Assembly: GCF_002305875.1 (NCBI RefSeq) | Contig: NZ_CP022098.1 | Coordinates: 4,216,001 to 4,280,000 of the forward strand | DNA: 64,000 nucleotides | Source: Cystobacter fuscus | GTDB lineage: Bacteria; Myxococcota; Myxococcia; Myxococcales; Myxococcaceae | Reading direction: 5' to 3' | Made by a program: the position numbers and the translations under genes | Notes under the pieces: model-generated | What the model was told of the DNA's origin: nothing | Database searches by the model: none | What the model saw: only the letters and a program-made list of their open reading frames with translations | Part shown: positions 35,001-43,887 of the stretch, one piece after another | How positions within the stretch are numbered: the first letter of the stretch is position 1 | How the letters are laid out: each line of letters begins with the position of its first letter

Positions 35001-36251
35001 TCAGCCCACGAGCAACTCGCCCCGGTTCTCGGACTCGGCCGCGGCCAGGGGCGTCGGCAGGGGGATGGGGGTGGGCAGGGCGGAGGGCGGCGGCACCAGG
35101 CGCGAGCCGGCCATGACGCGCAGGGAGTGGCCTCGCCAGTCCACCGAGCGGGCGAACAGCCCATTGACCCAGGCGGCGAAGAGCAACATGTCCTTGAGCA
35201 GCACCGCGGGCACCGTCACCCACCGGGTGCGCTGTCCGGGCCGCATCATCTGGAAGACGGCCACGTCGTGCATCAGCTTCACCCCCACCACCGCGCCGGC
35301 CGCCTCGAGCGTCTGTGCCGAGGGCGACAGCATCACGCCCAGCAGGGCCCAGGGCGTGGGGTTGAGGATGGACTGCGCCAGGTACAGCGGCGTGGGGATG
35401 CAGGTGTGGTGGATGATGCTCCAGCGCACATAGCGCTTGAAGAAGGTCTTCACGCTCTTCTTCTGGGACACGTTGTAGACGGGGGCGCGCGCCACCACCG
35501 AGCGCAGGGCCATGCGGCGCGTCACCCACTGGCCGATGACGAAGTCCTCGGCCAGCACGTTGGCCACGTCGCGGAAGCCATCCAGCGCGTCCACCACCGA
35601 GCGGCGCAGCACCATGGACTTGCCCACCACGAGGTCCTGGCCCGCGACCAGCTTGGCGGAGATCTGCCCCGCGCCCGCGGAGGTGCACTGGTACAGGTTG
35701 TCCATGAGCGAGCCCAGCGTCTGGTCGCCCACCCCACTGATGGGGTGCGACATGCAGCCCACGCGGGGATCCTCGAAGGTGTGGGAGATCTCTTCCAGGT
35801 AGTCCGGCTCCACCCGGGTGTTGGAGTCGCTGATGAGCAGCAGCTCGTTGCGGGCCGCCGCCGCCAGGGTGATGAGCTGGTTCACCTTGGGGTTGAGGCC
35901 GGGCTCGCCCTGCTGCACCACCAGTCGCACCCGGTGCGGCCAGCGTGCCACCGCCGCCTGGGCCACGGGATAGGCGGCATCCCGGGTGTCCTTCACCCCG
36001 AGGAGCAGCTCGTACGCCGGGTAGTCCAGCGTGGCGAAGCACTCCAGGTTGGCCTCCAGGTCGTCATCCACTCCACACAGGGGCTTGAGGATGGAGATGC
36101 TCTTGAGGGGACGCGACGGGTTGGACTCGGGGGTCACGTGGCTCAGGCGTCGATGATGGAGCCACACACAGAAGAGCTGTACGCACAGGACGAAGCTTCC
36201 GAGGGCCGCTGCGACGAGGAGGGCGAGACCGATGGCGTGAGTCGAGAACAC
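35001..36251 (-). CDS. GT21-type glycosyltransferase (ceramide glucosyltransferase-like)
   Basis: 416 residues. An N-terminal transmembrane anchor is followed by the GT-A catalytic domain with all family landmarks: KPLCGVDDDLEANL (D1), LISDSNTRV (D2), ANVLAEDFVIG (D3) and KRYVRW (the Q/R-x-x-R-W box). C-terminal hydrophobic segments follow. Members move glucose from UDP-glucose to ceramide or related lipids at the cytoplasmic membrane face. GTG start with AGGAG upstream. Three half-sites of a PHO-box-like repeat lie 75-103 bp upstream, pointing to phosphate-starvation control. Confidence 0.85.
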   Translation of the reverse strand: MFSTHAIGLALLVAAALGSFVLCVQLFCVWLHHRRLSHVTPESNPSRPLKSISILKPLCGVDDDLEANLECFATLDYPAYELLLGVKDTRDAAYPVAQAAVARWPHRVRLVVQQGEPGLNPKVNQLITLAAAARNELLLISDSNTRVEPDYLEEISHTFEDPRVGCMSHPISGVGDQTLGSLMDNLYQCTSAGAGQISAKLVAGQDLVVGKSMVLRRSVVDALDGFRDVANVLAEDFVIGQWVTRRMALRSVVARAPVYNVSQKKSVKTFFKRYVRWSIIHHTCIPTPLYLAQSILNPTPWALLGVMLSPSAQTLEAAGAVVGVKLMHDVAVFQMMRPGQRTRWVTVPAVLLKDMLLFAAWVNGLFARSVDWRGHSLRVMAGSRLVPPPSALPTPIPLPTPLAAAESENRGELLVG

Positions 36252-36325
36252 GTCGTGCTCCTGGGCAGGATGGTCACCCCCCGGGGGTGGGGGCGCGGTG
36301 CGCGCAGGATGCTACCAAACGGTAT

Positions 36326-36354
36326 GTGACGACAATTTGACGCCCCCGTGATGT
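36326..36354 (-). promoter_or_regulatory. PHO-box-like repeat A (three half-sites) upstream of the GT21-like gene
   Basis: Plus-strand GTGACGA, TTGACGC and GTGATGT are each 7 bp and separated by 4 bp, an 11-bp period. On the minus strand these read ACATCAC, GCGTCAA and TCGTCAC, resembling CTGTCAT half-sites. They lie between phoU and the GT21-like start, in the orientation of the latter. Confidence 0.68.
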
Positions 36355-36399
36355 CTTGGAGGGCGTTCAGGCGAGCGTTTCCCCGGGGAAACCGTTTTC

Positions 36400-37092
36400 T
36401 CAGGGACCCGAGGGCAGGTTTCGGCTGCGCGGATGCCGGATATCGGTGCCGCGCACCATGTAGACCACCATTTCGGCCACATTGGTGGCATGGTCGCCGA
36501 TCCGCTCGAGGTGTTTCGCGATGAACATCAGGGCCGTGGCGCGGCGGATGTTCTTCGAGTCCTCCATCATGAAGCCGAGCAGCTCGTTGAAGATCTTCAG
36601 ATAGAGGGCATCGAGGTGATCATCCGCCTTGAGCACCTCCTCGGCCTTGACGGGGTCCGCGGACACGAAGGCATCCAGCGCCTTCTTCACCTGATGGAGG
36701 GCCAGGTCCGACAGCCGGGGGATGTCCACGTAGGGCTTGAGCGGGGGCACCTGGTTGAGGTCCTTGGCGCGCTCGGCGATGTTCACCGCCAGATCGCCAA
36801 TGCGCTCCAGGTCGGTGACGATCTTCAGCGCGGTGGTGATGAGGCGCAGATCGCTCGCGGCCGGCTGGCGCAGGGCGAGGATGCGGCGGCACGCCTCGTC
36901 GATCTCCACCTCCAGGCGGTTGACCTCCTTGTCGCCGGAAGTCACCTCCTCGGCCAGGGGGGTGTCCCGCTCCATGAGCGCGCGCATGCTGTCGGCGATG
37001 AGCGCTTCCACCTTGGCGCCCATGGCCAGGAGCTTCTCGCGCAGCTCGCGCAGGTCCGCCTCGAACGCCTTGTCGGTATGCACTGACGGCAT
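36400..37092 (-). CDS. phoU: Phosphate uptake/signalling regulator PhoU
   Basis: 230 residues, normal length, with two three-helix PhoU repeats. Metal-binding-like segments include TALKIVTDLERIGDLAVNIAE in the first half and MFIAKHLERIGDHATNVAE in the second (the E/D-x-x-x-D PhoU signature). It links the Pst transporter to PhoR, keeping the Pho regulon off when phosphate is ample. Last gene of pstSCAB-phoU, 20 bp after pstB. Confidence 0.96.
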   Translation of the reverse strand: MPSVHTDKAFEADLRELREKLLAMGAKVEALIADSMRALMERDTPLAEEVTSGDKEVNRLEVEIDEACRRILALRQPAASDLRLITTALKIVTDLERIGDLAVNIAERAKDLNQVPPLKPYVDIPRLSDLALHQVKKALDAFVSADPVKAEEVLKADDHLDALYLKIFNELLGFMMEDSKNIRRATALMFIAKHLERIGDHATNVAEMVVYMVRGTDIRHPRSRNLPSGP

Positions 37093-37112
37093 GTGTTCGC
37101 TTCCCCCGGCCC

Positions 37113-37892
37113 TCAGCCGAACTTCCCGGTGACGTAGTCTTCGGTGCGCTTCTCGCGCGGGTTGGTGAAGATCTGCTCGGTGGGTCCACACTCCACCAGC
37201 TCGCCCATGTAGAAGAAGGCCGTGCGCTCGCTCACGCGCGCCGCCTGCTGCATGTTGTGGGTGACGATGGCGATGGTGTAGCGCGCCTTGAGCTCGTAGA
37301 TGAGCTCCTCGATCTTCGCCGTGGCGATGGGATCCAGGGCGCTGGCCGGCTCGTCCATGAGGAGCACCTCGGGCTCCACGGCGAGGGCGCGCGCGATGCA
37401 CAGGCGCTGCTGTTGGCCGCCGGACAGGCCCAGGGCGCTGTCGCCGAGCCGGTCCTTCACCTCGTCCCAGAGCGCCGCGCCCTGCAGGGACTTCTCCACG
37501 CGCGCGTCCAGCTCCGCCTTGTCCTTCATCCCGCCCACGCGCAGGCCGTAGGCCACGTTCTCGAAGATGCTCTTGGGGAAGGGGTTGGACTTCTGGAAGA
37601 CCATGCCCACGCGACGGCGCAGGTCCACCACGTCCACGTTCTTGTCATGGATGCTCGTGCCCTCGAGCAGCACGGTGCCCTCGTGGCTGGCGCCGGGGAT
37701 GAGATCGTTCATCCGGTTGAGCGAGCGCAGGAAGGTGGACTTGCCGCAGCCCGAGGGGCCGATGAGCGCCGTGACCTGGTGCTCGGGCAGGGGGAGGCTC
37801 ACGGAGCGGACGGCCACCTTGGCGCCGTAGCGCAGCGTGAGGGCGCGCGACTCCATCTTGATGCGCGCGGGAGTGGGGGGGGAGTGGGGCAT
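37113..37892 (-). CDS. pstB: Phosphate ABC transporter ATP-binding protein PstB
   Basis: 259 residues. Walker [11 protein letters not shown]-loop [12 protein letters not shown], signature LSGGQQQR, Walker [13 protein letters not shown] and switch His VTHNMQQA are all present. It powers phosphate import with PstA and PstC at the inner membrane. Thirteen bases separate it from pstA. Confidence 0.97.
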   Translation of the reverse strand: MPHSPPTPARIKMESRALTLRYGAKVAVRSVSLPLPEHQVTALIGPSGCGKSTFLRSLNRMNDLIPGASHEGTVLLEGTSIHDKNVDVVDLRRRVGMVFQKSNPFPKSIFENVAYGLRVGGMKDKAELDARVEKSLQGAALWDEVKDRLGDSALGLSGGQQQRLCIARALAVEPEVLLMDEPASALDPIATAKIEELIYELKARYTIAIVTHNMQQAARVSERTAFFYMGELVECGPTEQIFTNPREKRTEDYVTGKFG

Positions 37893-37905
37893 GGCACGCT
37901 TTGCG

Positions 37906-38817
37906 TCAGTGGGCCGCGGCGGCGCGCCGGCGGGTGCGGGCGCGGATGAGCACCGCGACGAGGTTGAGGGCGAAGGTGAGCGCGAGCAGCACCAGCACCG
38001 TGGCGTAGAGCAGTGGCCGGGTGGCCTCCACGTCCGGAGACTGGGTGGCCAGCACGTAGGAGTGATAGCCCAGGTGCATGAACTGGGAGTTCATCGCGCG
38101 GGGCAGGTCGGGCAGGAAGTAGGCCGCGCCGGTGAAGAGGATGGGGGCCACCTCGCCCGCGCCGCGGGAGATGGCCAGCACGGCGCCGGTGAGGATGCCG
38201 GGCAGCGCGCCGGGCAGCACCACGCGCACGAGCGTCTGGCTCTGGGTGGCGCCCAGGGCGAGGCTCGCCGTGCGGTGATCCATGGGTACCGCCTTGAGCG
38301 CCTCCTCGGTGGAGACGATGACCACGGGCAGGGTGAGCACCGCCAGCGTGAGCGAGGCCCAGAGGATGCCCGGCTGGCCCCAGTGCAGCTCCTGGTAGCC
38401 GAGCAGCCGGTCCAGGTTGCCGCCCACGAAGTGGATGAAGAAGCCCACGCCGAACAGGCCGAAGACGATGGAGGGCACGCCCGCCAAGTTCACCACGGCC
38501 ACCCGCACCGCGCGCGCCAGCAGCGAGCCCGGGGGCGCGTACTCGTGCAGGTACACCGCCGTGAGCACGCCCACCGGCATCACCGCGAGCGTCATGAGCA
38601 GGGTGAGCGCCGCCGTGCCATAGAGGGCCGGGAAGATGCCGCCGCCCATCATGCCGTCGGAGGGGGGCTCGGAGAGGAAGCGCCAGGTGATGTGGCCCGC
38701 GCCGCCGCGCACCACGTCCAGGAGGATGACGGCCAGCAGCGCGACGATGAGCAGCGCGGCCAGGCCGGTGAGGGACGTGAGCGCTCCGCCCACGGCCCTG
38801 CGCCAGGTGTGTTTCAT
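37906..38817 (-). CDS. pstA: Phosphate ABC transporter permease PstA
   Basis: 303 residues with six hydrophobic segments and the permease EAA-type loop ([26 protein letters not shown]) that contacts Pst[23 protein letters not shown] is a typical PstA entry motif. ATG 38817 overlaps the pstC stop by four bases (ATGA), indicating coupled translation. Confidence 0.95.
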   Translation of the reverse strand: MKHTWRRAVGGALTSLTGLAALLIVALLAVILLDVVRGGAGHITWRFLSEPPSDGMMGGGIFPALYGTAALTLLMTLAVMPVGVLTAVYLHEYAPPGSLLARAVRVAVVNLAGVPSIVFGLFGVGFFIHFVGGNLDRLLGYQELHWGQPGILWASLTLAVLTLPVVIVSTEEALKAVPMDHRTASLALGATQSQTLVRVVLPGALPGILTGAVLAISRGAGEVAPILFTGAAYFLPDLPRAMNSQFMHLGYHSYVLATQSPDVEATRPLLYATVLVLLALTFALNLVAVLIRARTRRRAAAAH

Positions 38818-39830
38818 GCTCCGGCTCCGGACAAGCGCTTGAGGACCCGCCGGGTCCAGGTGTTGGCCACCATGTTGAGGATGAAGGTGAAGAGGAAGAG
38901 CTCCACCCCGAGGAAGAACAGGAGCGAGTAGTGAGGACTGCCCACCACCACCTCGCCCATCTCCGCGGCGATGGTGGCCGAGAGCGTGCGCGCCGAGTCC
39001 GTGAGCGACGCCGAGACGATGGCCGCGTTGCCCGAGGCCATCAGGACGATCATCGTCTCGCCGATGGCGCGGCCGAAGCCCAGCACGCACGCGGCGAGGA
39101 TGCCCGGGGCGGCGGCGGGCAGCACCACCTTCCACGCGGTCTCCCAGGGTGTGGCACCGAGCGCCAGGGAGGCCTCGCGGTAGCTGCGCGGTACCGCCGT
39201 GAGCGCGTCCTCGGTGACGGTGAAGATGACGGGGACGATGGCGAGCGACAGGCCCAGGCCGGCCACCAGCGCGTTGAGCCGCGAGCTCACGTGGAAGGTG
39301 TCCTGCATGAAGCTGGCGAGCACCATCAGCACGAAGAAGCCGAGCACCACCGAGGGAATGCCCGCGAGCAGCTCGATGGTGGGCTTGAGCACCTCGCGCA
39401 GCCTGCGCGGCGCGAACTCGGCCGCGAACAGCGCGCCCGCCACGCCCACGGGCACCGCCACCACCATGGACACGAGCGTCGTCTTGAGCGTGCCGATGAA
39501 GAGCGGAATCATGCTCACCTTGGGCACCGACGACACCGGCTGCCACATGAAGGTGGCGGGCCGGCCCGCGCGCGTCACCTGCGGCAGGAACATCTTGGAG
39601 AGGCTCGCCTCGTGTCGGGCCTCGGCGTCCAGGAAGAGCGCGAGCGCCTCCTTGGCCACGAAGACGAGGATGAGCACCAGCGCGGCGATGCCCGTGAAGG
39701 CCATGGCCGTGATGACGCCGGCGATGACCTTCTCGCGCAGTTGTCTGCGCCGGGCCGAGGAGGACAGCTTTGGCGCCACGGCCACCATTCCCACGAGTCC
39801 CTGACCCTGCATGCTCACCTGTCTATCCAT
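38814..39830 (-). CDS. pstC: Phosphate ABC transporter permease PstC
   Basis: 338 residues. The EAA loop is [20 protein letters not shown], followed by GRAIGETMIVLMASGN. The periplasmic loop after the first transmembrane helix (~80-120) is longer than in E. coli PstC, as in several delta-proteobacteria. Two PHO-type half-sites lie in the 59-bp gap before it, so it may have its own promoter besides read-through from pstS. Confidence 0.95.
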   Translation of the reverse strand: MDRQVSMQGQGLVGMVAVAPKLSSSARRRQLREKVIAGVITAMAFTGIAALVLILVFVAKEALALFLDAEARHEASLSKMFLPQVTRAGRPATFMWQPVSSVPKVSMIPLFIGTLKTTLVSMVVAVPVGVAGALFAAEFAPRRLREVLKPTIELLAGIPSVVLGFFVLMVLASFMQDTFHVSSRLNALVAGLGLSLAIVPVIFTVTEDALTAVPRSYREASLALGATPWETAWKVVLPAAAPGILAACVLGFGRAIGETMIVLMASGNAAIVSASLTDSARTLSATIAAEMGEVVVGSPHYSLLFFLGVELFLFTFILNMVANTWTRRVLKRLSGAGA

Positions 39831-39848
39831 GTTTGCCTCGGGACTCTT

Positions 39849-39866
39849 GTGACAATCGCGTGACGC
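39849..39866 (-). promoter_or_regulatory. PHO-box-like repeat B (two half-sites) upstream of pstC
   Basis: Plus-strand GTGACAA and GTGACGC are separated by TCGC, the same 7+4 spacing as in the other three sites. They begin 19 bp upstream of the pstC start. Confidence 0.6.
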
Positions 39867-39889
39867 GGAGGGCGCCGTGGAGTGGGGGA

Positions 39890-40711
39890 CTACTTCACCG
39901 GGAAGTAGCCGACCTTCGTGGCGAGCGCCTGTCCTTCGGGCGACAGGATGTAGTCGAGGAAGGCCTTGGCCTCGCCCTCGGGTTTGGCGCGCAGGTAGAA
40001 GTAGAGGTCGCGCGAGAGCGGGTACTTGCCGCTCTTGATGTTGGCCTCGCTCGGGGCGATGGCCTCCTTGCCCTGAAGCACCTTGAGCTCCTTGATGCCC
40101 TTGGCGTAGGCGGCGCCGCCGTAGCCGATGCCGTTCTTCTCCTTGGCCACGGCGTTCACCACCGCGGCGGTGCCCGGCAGCGTCTGGGCGCTCGGGGTGT
40201 AGTCCTCGCCCTTGAGGACGTGATCCTTGACGAACACGTAGGTGCCCGAGGAGTTCTCGCGCGAGTAGACGACGATGGGGGCGTCCGGGCCGCCCACGTC
40301 CTTCCAGTTGGTGATGTCGCCCAGGTAGATGTCGCGCAGCTGCTCGGCGGTGAGCGCGTCGAGCTTGTTGGCCTCGTTGACGTAGAACGTCACGCCGTCC
40401 TTGGCCACGGCGATCTCGGTGGCGTTGACCTTGGTGCGCGCGCTCAGCTGCTTGTTCTCCGTGTCCTTGATGGGGCGGCTGGACATGGCGATGTCCGTGG
40501 TGCCGTTGATGAGAGCGGACAGACCCACGCCCGAGCCGCCTCCCGTCACCTGCAGCTTGGTGTTGGGGTTCTTCTTCATGAACTCCTCGGCCCAGCGCTG
40601 GCCGAGGATGACCAGGGTGTCCGAGCCCTTCACGGTGATCGTGCCGGCGCGGGCGGCGCCCGGGAGCACGAGCAGCAGGAGGGAGGCGAGCGAGGCGATG
40701 AACGTCTTCAT
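39890..40711 (-). CDS. pstS: Periplasmic phosphate-binding protein PstS
   Basis: 273 residues. Sec signal peptide SLASLLLLVLPGAARAG, then the PstS pattern: ITVKGSDTLVILGQRWAEEF, VTGGGSGVGLSALINGTTDIAMSSR (phosphate-binding loops), YSRENSSGTYVFVKD and GYGGAAYA. Captures phosphate and delivers it to PstCA. ATG 40711 with AAGGAGA upstream. It follows the response regulator by 47 bp, so transcription probably starts at the PHO-box ahead of that gene. Confidence 0.96.
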   Translation of the reverse strand: MKTFIASLASLLLLVLPGAARAGTITVKGSDTLVILGQRWAEEFMKKNPNTKLQVTGGGSGVGLSALINGTTDIAMSSRPIKDTENKQLSARTKVNATEIAVAKDGVTFYVNEANKLDALTAEQLRDIYLGDITNWKDVGGPDAPIVVYSRENSSGTYVFVKDHVLKGEDYTPSAQTLPGTAAVVNAVAKEKNGIGYGGAAYAKGIKELKVLQGKEAIAPSEANIKSGKYPLSRDLYFYLRAKPEGEAKAFLDYILSPEGQALATKVGYFPVK

Positions 40712-40758
40712 GGGGTACGTCTCCTTGGGAAGGCTCAAGAGGGAGATAAGGATGGGGC

Positions 40759-41451
40759 TCAGGCCGCGTCCGGGGCGACGATGCGGTAGCCCACGCCGCG
40801 CACCGTCTCGAGGTAGGCGCGCGCGGAGCCGAGCTTGTCGCGCAGGCGCATGACGTGGGTGTCGATGGTGCGCGTCTCCAGGTGGCTGGACAGGCCCCAG
40901 ACTTCCTCGAGCAGGTGCTCGCGCGACTGCACCCGTCCCACGCGGCTGAGCAGGTGCTCGAGCAGCCGGAACTCCAGCGCGGTGAGCGGCACCTCCTTGT
41001 CGTCCACGTAGAAGCGGTGGGCGTGGGTGTCGAGCGTGAGGGGGCCGAGCTTGAGCGCGGCGGAAGCATCCTCCCGGCCCGAGTTGCCCCGGCGGAGGAT
41101 CGCCTTGAGCCGCAGCACCAGCTCGCGCACGCTGAAGGGCTTGGTGACGTAGTCGTCGGCGCCCACCTCGAAGCCGCGCACGCGATCGGCTTCCTCGCCG
41201 CGTGCGGTGAGCATGACGATGAGCACGTCGCGCGTGGCCGCGGTGGAGCGCAGCTGCCGGCAGACCTCCACGCCGGACATGTCTGGCAACATCACGTCCA
41301 GCAGGACGACATCCGAGGGCTGCTCACGGGAGGCCTGGAGCGCGGCCTCCCCGGTGGTGGCCACGCGGGTGGAGAAGCCCGCGGAGCGCAGATTGAAATC
41401 GATGAGCTCGGCGAGGTCTCGCTCGTCATCGACGATGAGGACGTGGGGCAT
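40759..41451 (-). CDS. PhoB/PhoP-like response regulator (pst-linked)
   Basis: 230 residues: a receiver (HVLIVDDERDLAELI; phosphoacceptor Asp in VLLDVMLPDMSG; Lys in YVTKPFSV) and an OmpR/PhoB winged helix (ALEFRLLEHLLSRVG, TRTIDTHVMRLRDKLG, RGVGYRIV). ATG 41451 is standard for the family. First gene of the pst operon and directly behind a three-half-site PHO-box, so it probably autoregulates. A closely related regulator lies 2.4 kb away beside phoR. Confidence 0.93.
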   Translation of the reverse strand: MPHVLIVDDERDLAELIDFNLRSAGFSTRVATTGEAALQASREQPSDVVLLDVMLPDMSGVEVCRQLRSTAATRDVLIVMLTARGEEADRVRGFEVGADDYVTKPFSVRELVLRLKAILRRGNSGREDASAALKLGPLTLDTHAHRFYVDDKEVPLTALEFRLLEHLLSRVGRVQSREHLLEEVWGLSSHLETRTIDTHVMRLRDKLGSARAYLETVRGVGYRIVAPDAA

Positions 41452-41489
41452 GACGACGGCGCACTCTGGACCGTGCTGTTCGCGGTCCC

Positions 41490-41518
41490 GTGGCACGCTT
41501 GCGACAAATGCGTGACAT
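41490..41518 (-). promoter_or_regulatory. PHO-box-like repeat C (three half-sites) upstream of the pst operon
   Basis: Plus-strand GTGGCAC, GCGACAA and GTGACAT, each 7 bp with 4-bp spacers. They lie 39 bp upstream of the pst-linked response regulator. The two half-sites nearest the gene are weaker matches than in site D. Confidence 0.65.
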
Positions 41519-41547
41519 CCGCCCCTGGACGCGGCGGGGCGAGCGGC

Positions 41548-42492
41548 TCAGCCGTCCAGATCCTGCACGGTGGACAGCGGCAGGGGCTCCTCGTCGATGG
41601 GCATGTTGGGACCGTCCTCGCCCTCGAGGTGATGGGGCAGGGCGGGTTCCACGGCGGGCATGTCCAGGGGCAGGGGCCGGGGCGGGAGGTTGGCGCCCGG
41701 GGGCGGGCGCAGCACCGGCCCGGGTGGGGGCAGCCCCGAGTGGCGGCGCGCGGCCTCCATCAGCGCCTTGTGGTGGCGGTAGCGCGCCTCGACGAGCTTG
41801 TGGATGAGCAGCGGACCGCCGGGCACGCGGCGCGCGGTGAGGGCCTGGGTGGCCTTGCGCACCGGGTAGCGCACGCGGCGGATCTGCACGCGCCAGCCCC
41901 GGGGCGTGAAGGTGAAGACGCCGTAGGCCGGGCGCAGATCTCCATCGCGGGGGATGCCGGCGCTGGCCACGTCGGCGATGAGCAGCCGGCCCACGCGGCG
42001 GCGGTAGGGGAAGTGCAGGTGGCCGAAGGCGCACGCGGCCGCGTCCAGGTGCTGGAAGTAGCGGCGCACGGTGTTCTCGTCGAGCGTCGGGTCCAGCGAG
42101 TCCTCGAGGTTGCGCGGGTTGGCGTGGCAGACGAAGAGATCCTGCCCGCGGCGCGGCGAGTAGCGCGTGGAGAAGGGCATGGCGCCCAGGCGCTTGAGCC
42201 ACGCCTCACCGAGCTGATCCCGCGTCCACTGCAACAGCTCCGTCTTCCAGTGGTCGCGCTCGCGGTAGGCGCCGCCCAGGTAGTGGCCCGCGAGGTAGCA
42301 GTCGGTGTTGCCCATGATGAGGGCATGGCAGCGGTCGAAGAGCAGCTCCACCGTCTCGCGCGGATGGGCACCGCGCAGGGCCAGATCTCCGGCGGCGACG
42401 ATGTAGTCGGGGGCGACGCGCGCGATGTCCTCGAGGACGGCCTCGCAGGCGGGGAGGTTCCCGTGAATGTCGGCGAGGATGGCGACCCGCAT
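41548..42492 (-). CDS. YfcE/MJ0936-type metallophosphoesterase
   Basis: 314 residues. Metal-site motifs: ILADIHGNLPACEAVL (DxH), VAAGDLALRG (GD), IMGNTDC (GNxD), LFVCHANP (H) and AFGHLHFPY (GHxH). The last ~80 residues are a Pro-rich extension. Probable cytoplasmic phosphodiesterase with unknown substrate. It starts 12 bp after phoR and so belongs to the response regulator-phoR-phosphoesterase operon. Confidence 0.85.
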   Translation of the reverse strand: MRVAILADIHGNLPACEAVLEDIARVAPDYIVAAGDLALRGAHPRETVELLFDRCHALIMGNTDCYLAGHYLGGAYRERDHWKTELLQWTRDQLGEAWLKRLGAMPFSTRYSPRRGQDLFVCHANPRNLEDSLDPTLDENTVRRYFQHLDAAACAFGHLHFPYRRRVGRLLIADVASAGIPRDGDLRPAYGVFTFTPRGWRVQIRRVRYPVRKATQALTARRVPGGPLLIHKLVEARYRHHKALMEAARRHSGLPPPGPVLRPPPGANLPPRPLPLDMPAVEPALPHHLEGEDGPNMPIDEEPLPLSTVQDLDG

Positions 42493-42504
42493 GGCTGCGG
42501 CATC

Positions 42505-43866
42505 CTAACCCGCCGCCGCCTCCGAGGGCACCGTCGCCGGAAGGAAAATCGTGAAGGTGGAGCCCTCGTTCGGTTGGCTCTCCACCCTGATCTCTCCGCC
42601 CATGGCGCTCAACAGGTGCTTGACGATGGACAGGCCCAGGCCCGTGCCCCCCATGTCCCGGCTGCGGCCCTTGTCCACCCGGTAGAAGCGCTCGAAGATG
42701 CGCGCCAGGTGCCGCGACTCGATGCCCACCCCGCTGTCGTGCACGTGCACCACGCACCGCCCGTCTTCCCGGCCGCCGCTCACCGTCACCCTCCCTCCCT
42801 CGGGCGTGTACTTCACCGCGTTGTCCAGCAGGTTGAGCAGCACCTGCTCGAGCCCTCGCTCGTCTCCTCGGGCGACGAGGTCCGGGGGCACGTTCAGCTC
42901 GAGCGCGATGCGCTTGCCCTGGGCCTTGTGCCGGACGACCTCCGCGGCCCGGCTGGACACGAGCGCCAGGGAGACGTCCTGGACCCGCAGCTTCACCTCG
43001 CGTGATTCCAACCGGGACAGTTCGAGAAGATCCTCGACCAGCTCCGACAGGCGCTCGGACTGGCGGTGGATGATGTCCACCATCCGGGCCGCGACCTGGG
43101 GGTCTCCCAGGGCGCCACCCTGGAGCGTCTCGGCATAGCCGCGGATGGCGGTGATGGGGGTGCGCAGCTCGTGCGAGACGTTGGCGACGAAGTCCTTGCG
43201 CACCTTCTCCAGGTGGCGCAGCTCGGTGACGTCGTGGAAGACCGCGGCGCTGCCCGGCAGGTCGCCCCCCAGGGGAGTGACGCGGATGGCCAGCGTGAGG
43301 GGGAGCACGCCCTCCAGGGTCAGCTCGAGCCGGGTGGAGGCGCCCTCGCGGCACGCGCGCAGCACGGCCTCGTTGAGCGAGTCATGCCGCAGCAGCGCGA
43401 GCGGGCGCTTGCCGACGATCTCCCCGGTGCGCAGCATGGCGCACAGCGCGTCGTTGTGGCGCACCACGGTGCCCTCGGCGTCCGTCACCCAGATGCCCTC
43501 GGCCATGCCGTCCAGCACGGCGGTGAGGGTGCGCGCCTCCTGGTGCAGGCCGGCGTTGCGCGCGGACATGCGCTGGTGGAGCGACTCCAGGGACCGCTGG
43601 AAGAGCGTCACCTCGTCGAACCGCTCCCGCTCGTCCTCGGTGGGGAGGGGGGACGGGGTGCCCTCGGGACGCTGGAGTATCTGCCGGGCGAGCCGGGCGA
43701 GGCGGCGCTGGAGCAGCTCGCGCACGGCCACCAGGGTGAGCACGGAGCTCACCAGGGCGGTGAGCGCCACGTAGACGGCGTCCATCTTCCAGCCCAGCAG
43801 CAGGAAGAGCACGAGCGCCGCGAGCGCGGGCACCAGCAGGGGAAAGAAGAAGAGGCGCGGGGGCAT
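42505..43866 (-). CDS. phoR: PhoR-type sensor histidine kinase
   Basis: 453 residues. Two adjacent N-terminal transmembrane helices with almost no periplasmic loop, a linker/HAMP-like region, a PAS domain (LDGMAEGIWVTDAEGTVVRHND), the HisKA phospho-His in FVANVSHELRTPITAIRGY, and the HATPase boxes (LNLLDNAVKYTPEGG, HVHDSGVGIE, MGGTGLGLSIV). This is the PhoR layout in which Pst/PhoU rather than a periplasmic ligand sets activity. Follows a PhoB-like gene by 21 bp. Confidence 0.93.
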   Translation of the reverse strand: MPPRLFFFPLLVPALAALVLFLLLGWKMDAVYVALTALVSSVLTLVAVRELLQRRLARLARQILQRPEGTPSPLPTEDERERFDEVTLFQRSLESLHQRMSARNAGLHQEARTLTAVLDGMAEGIWVTDAEGTVVRHNDALCAMLRTGEIVGKRPLALLRHDSLNEAVLRACREGASTRLELTLEGVLPLTLAIRVTPLGGDLPGSAAVFHDVTELRHLEKVRKDFVANVSHELRTPITAIRGYAETLQGGALGDPQVAARMVDIIHRQSERLSELVEDLLELSRLESREVKLRVQDVSLALVSSRAAEVVRHKAQGKRIALELNVPPDLVARGDERGLEQVLLNLLDNAVKYTPEGGRVTVSGGREDGRCVVHVHDSGVGIESRHLARIFERFYRVDKGRSRDMGGTGLGLSIVKHLLSAMGGEIRVESQPNEGSTFTIFLPATVPSEAAAG

Positions 43867-43887
43867 GGCCGGAGCGGCCTCCGTTGC

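Noticed and set aside
34992-36329. Long plus-strand frame opposite the GT21-like gene
   Set aside because: His/Gln/Arg/Gly-rich translation typical of antisense; the minus strand has all catalytic motifs.
40855-43005. 716-codon plus-strand frame across the Pho regulators
   Set aside because: Antisense of a response regulator, phosphoesterase and phoR; no domain signal.
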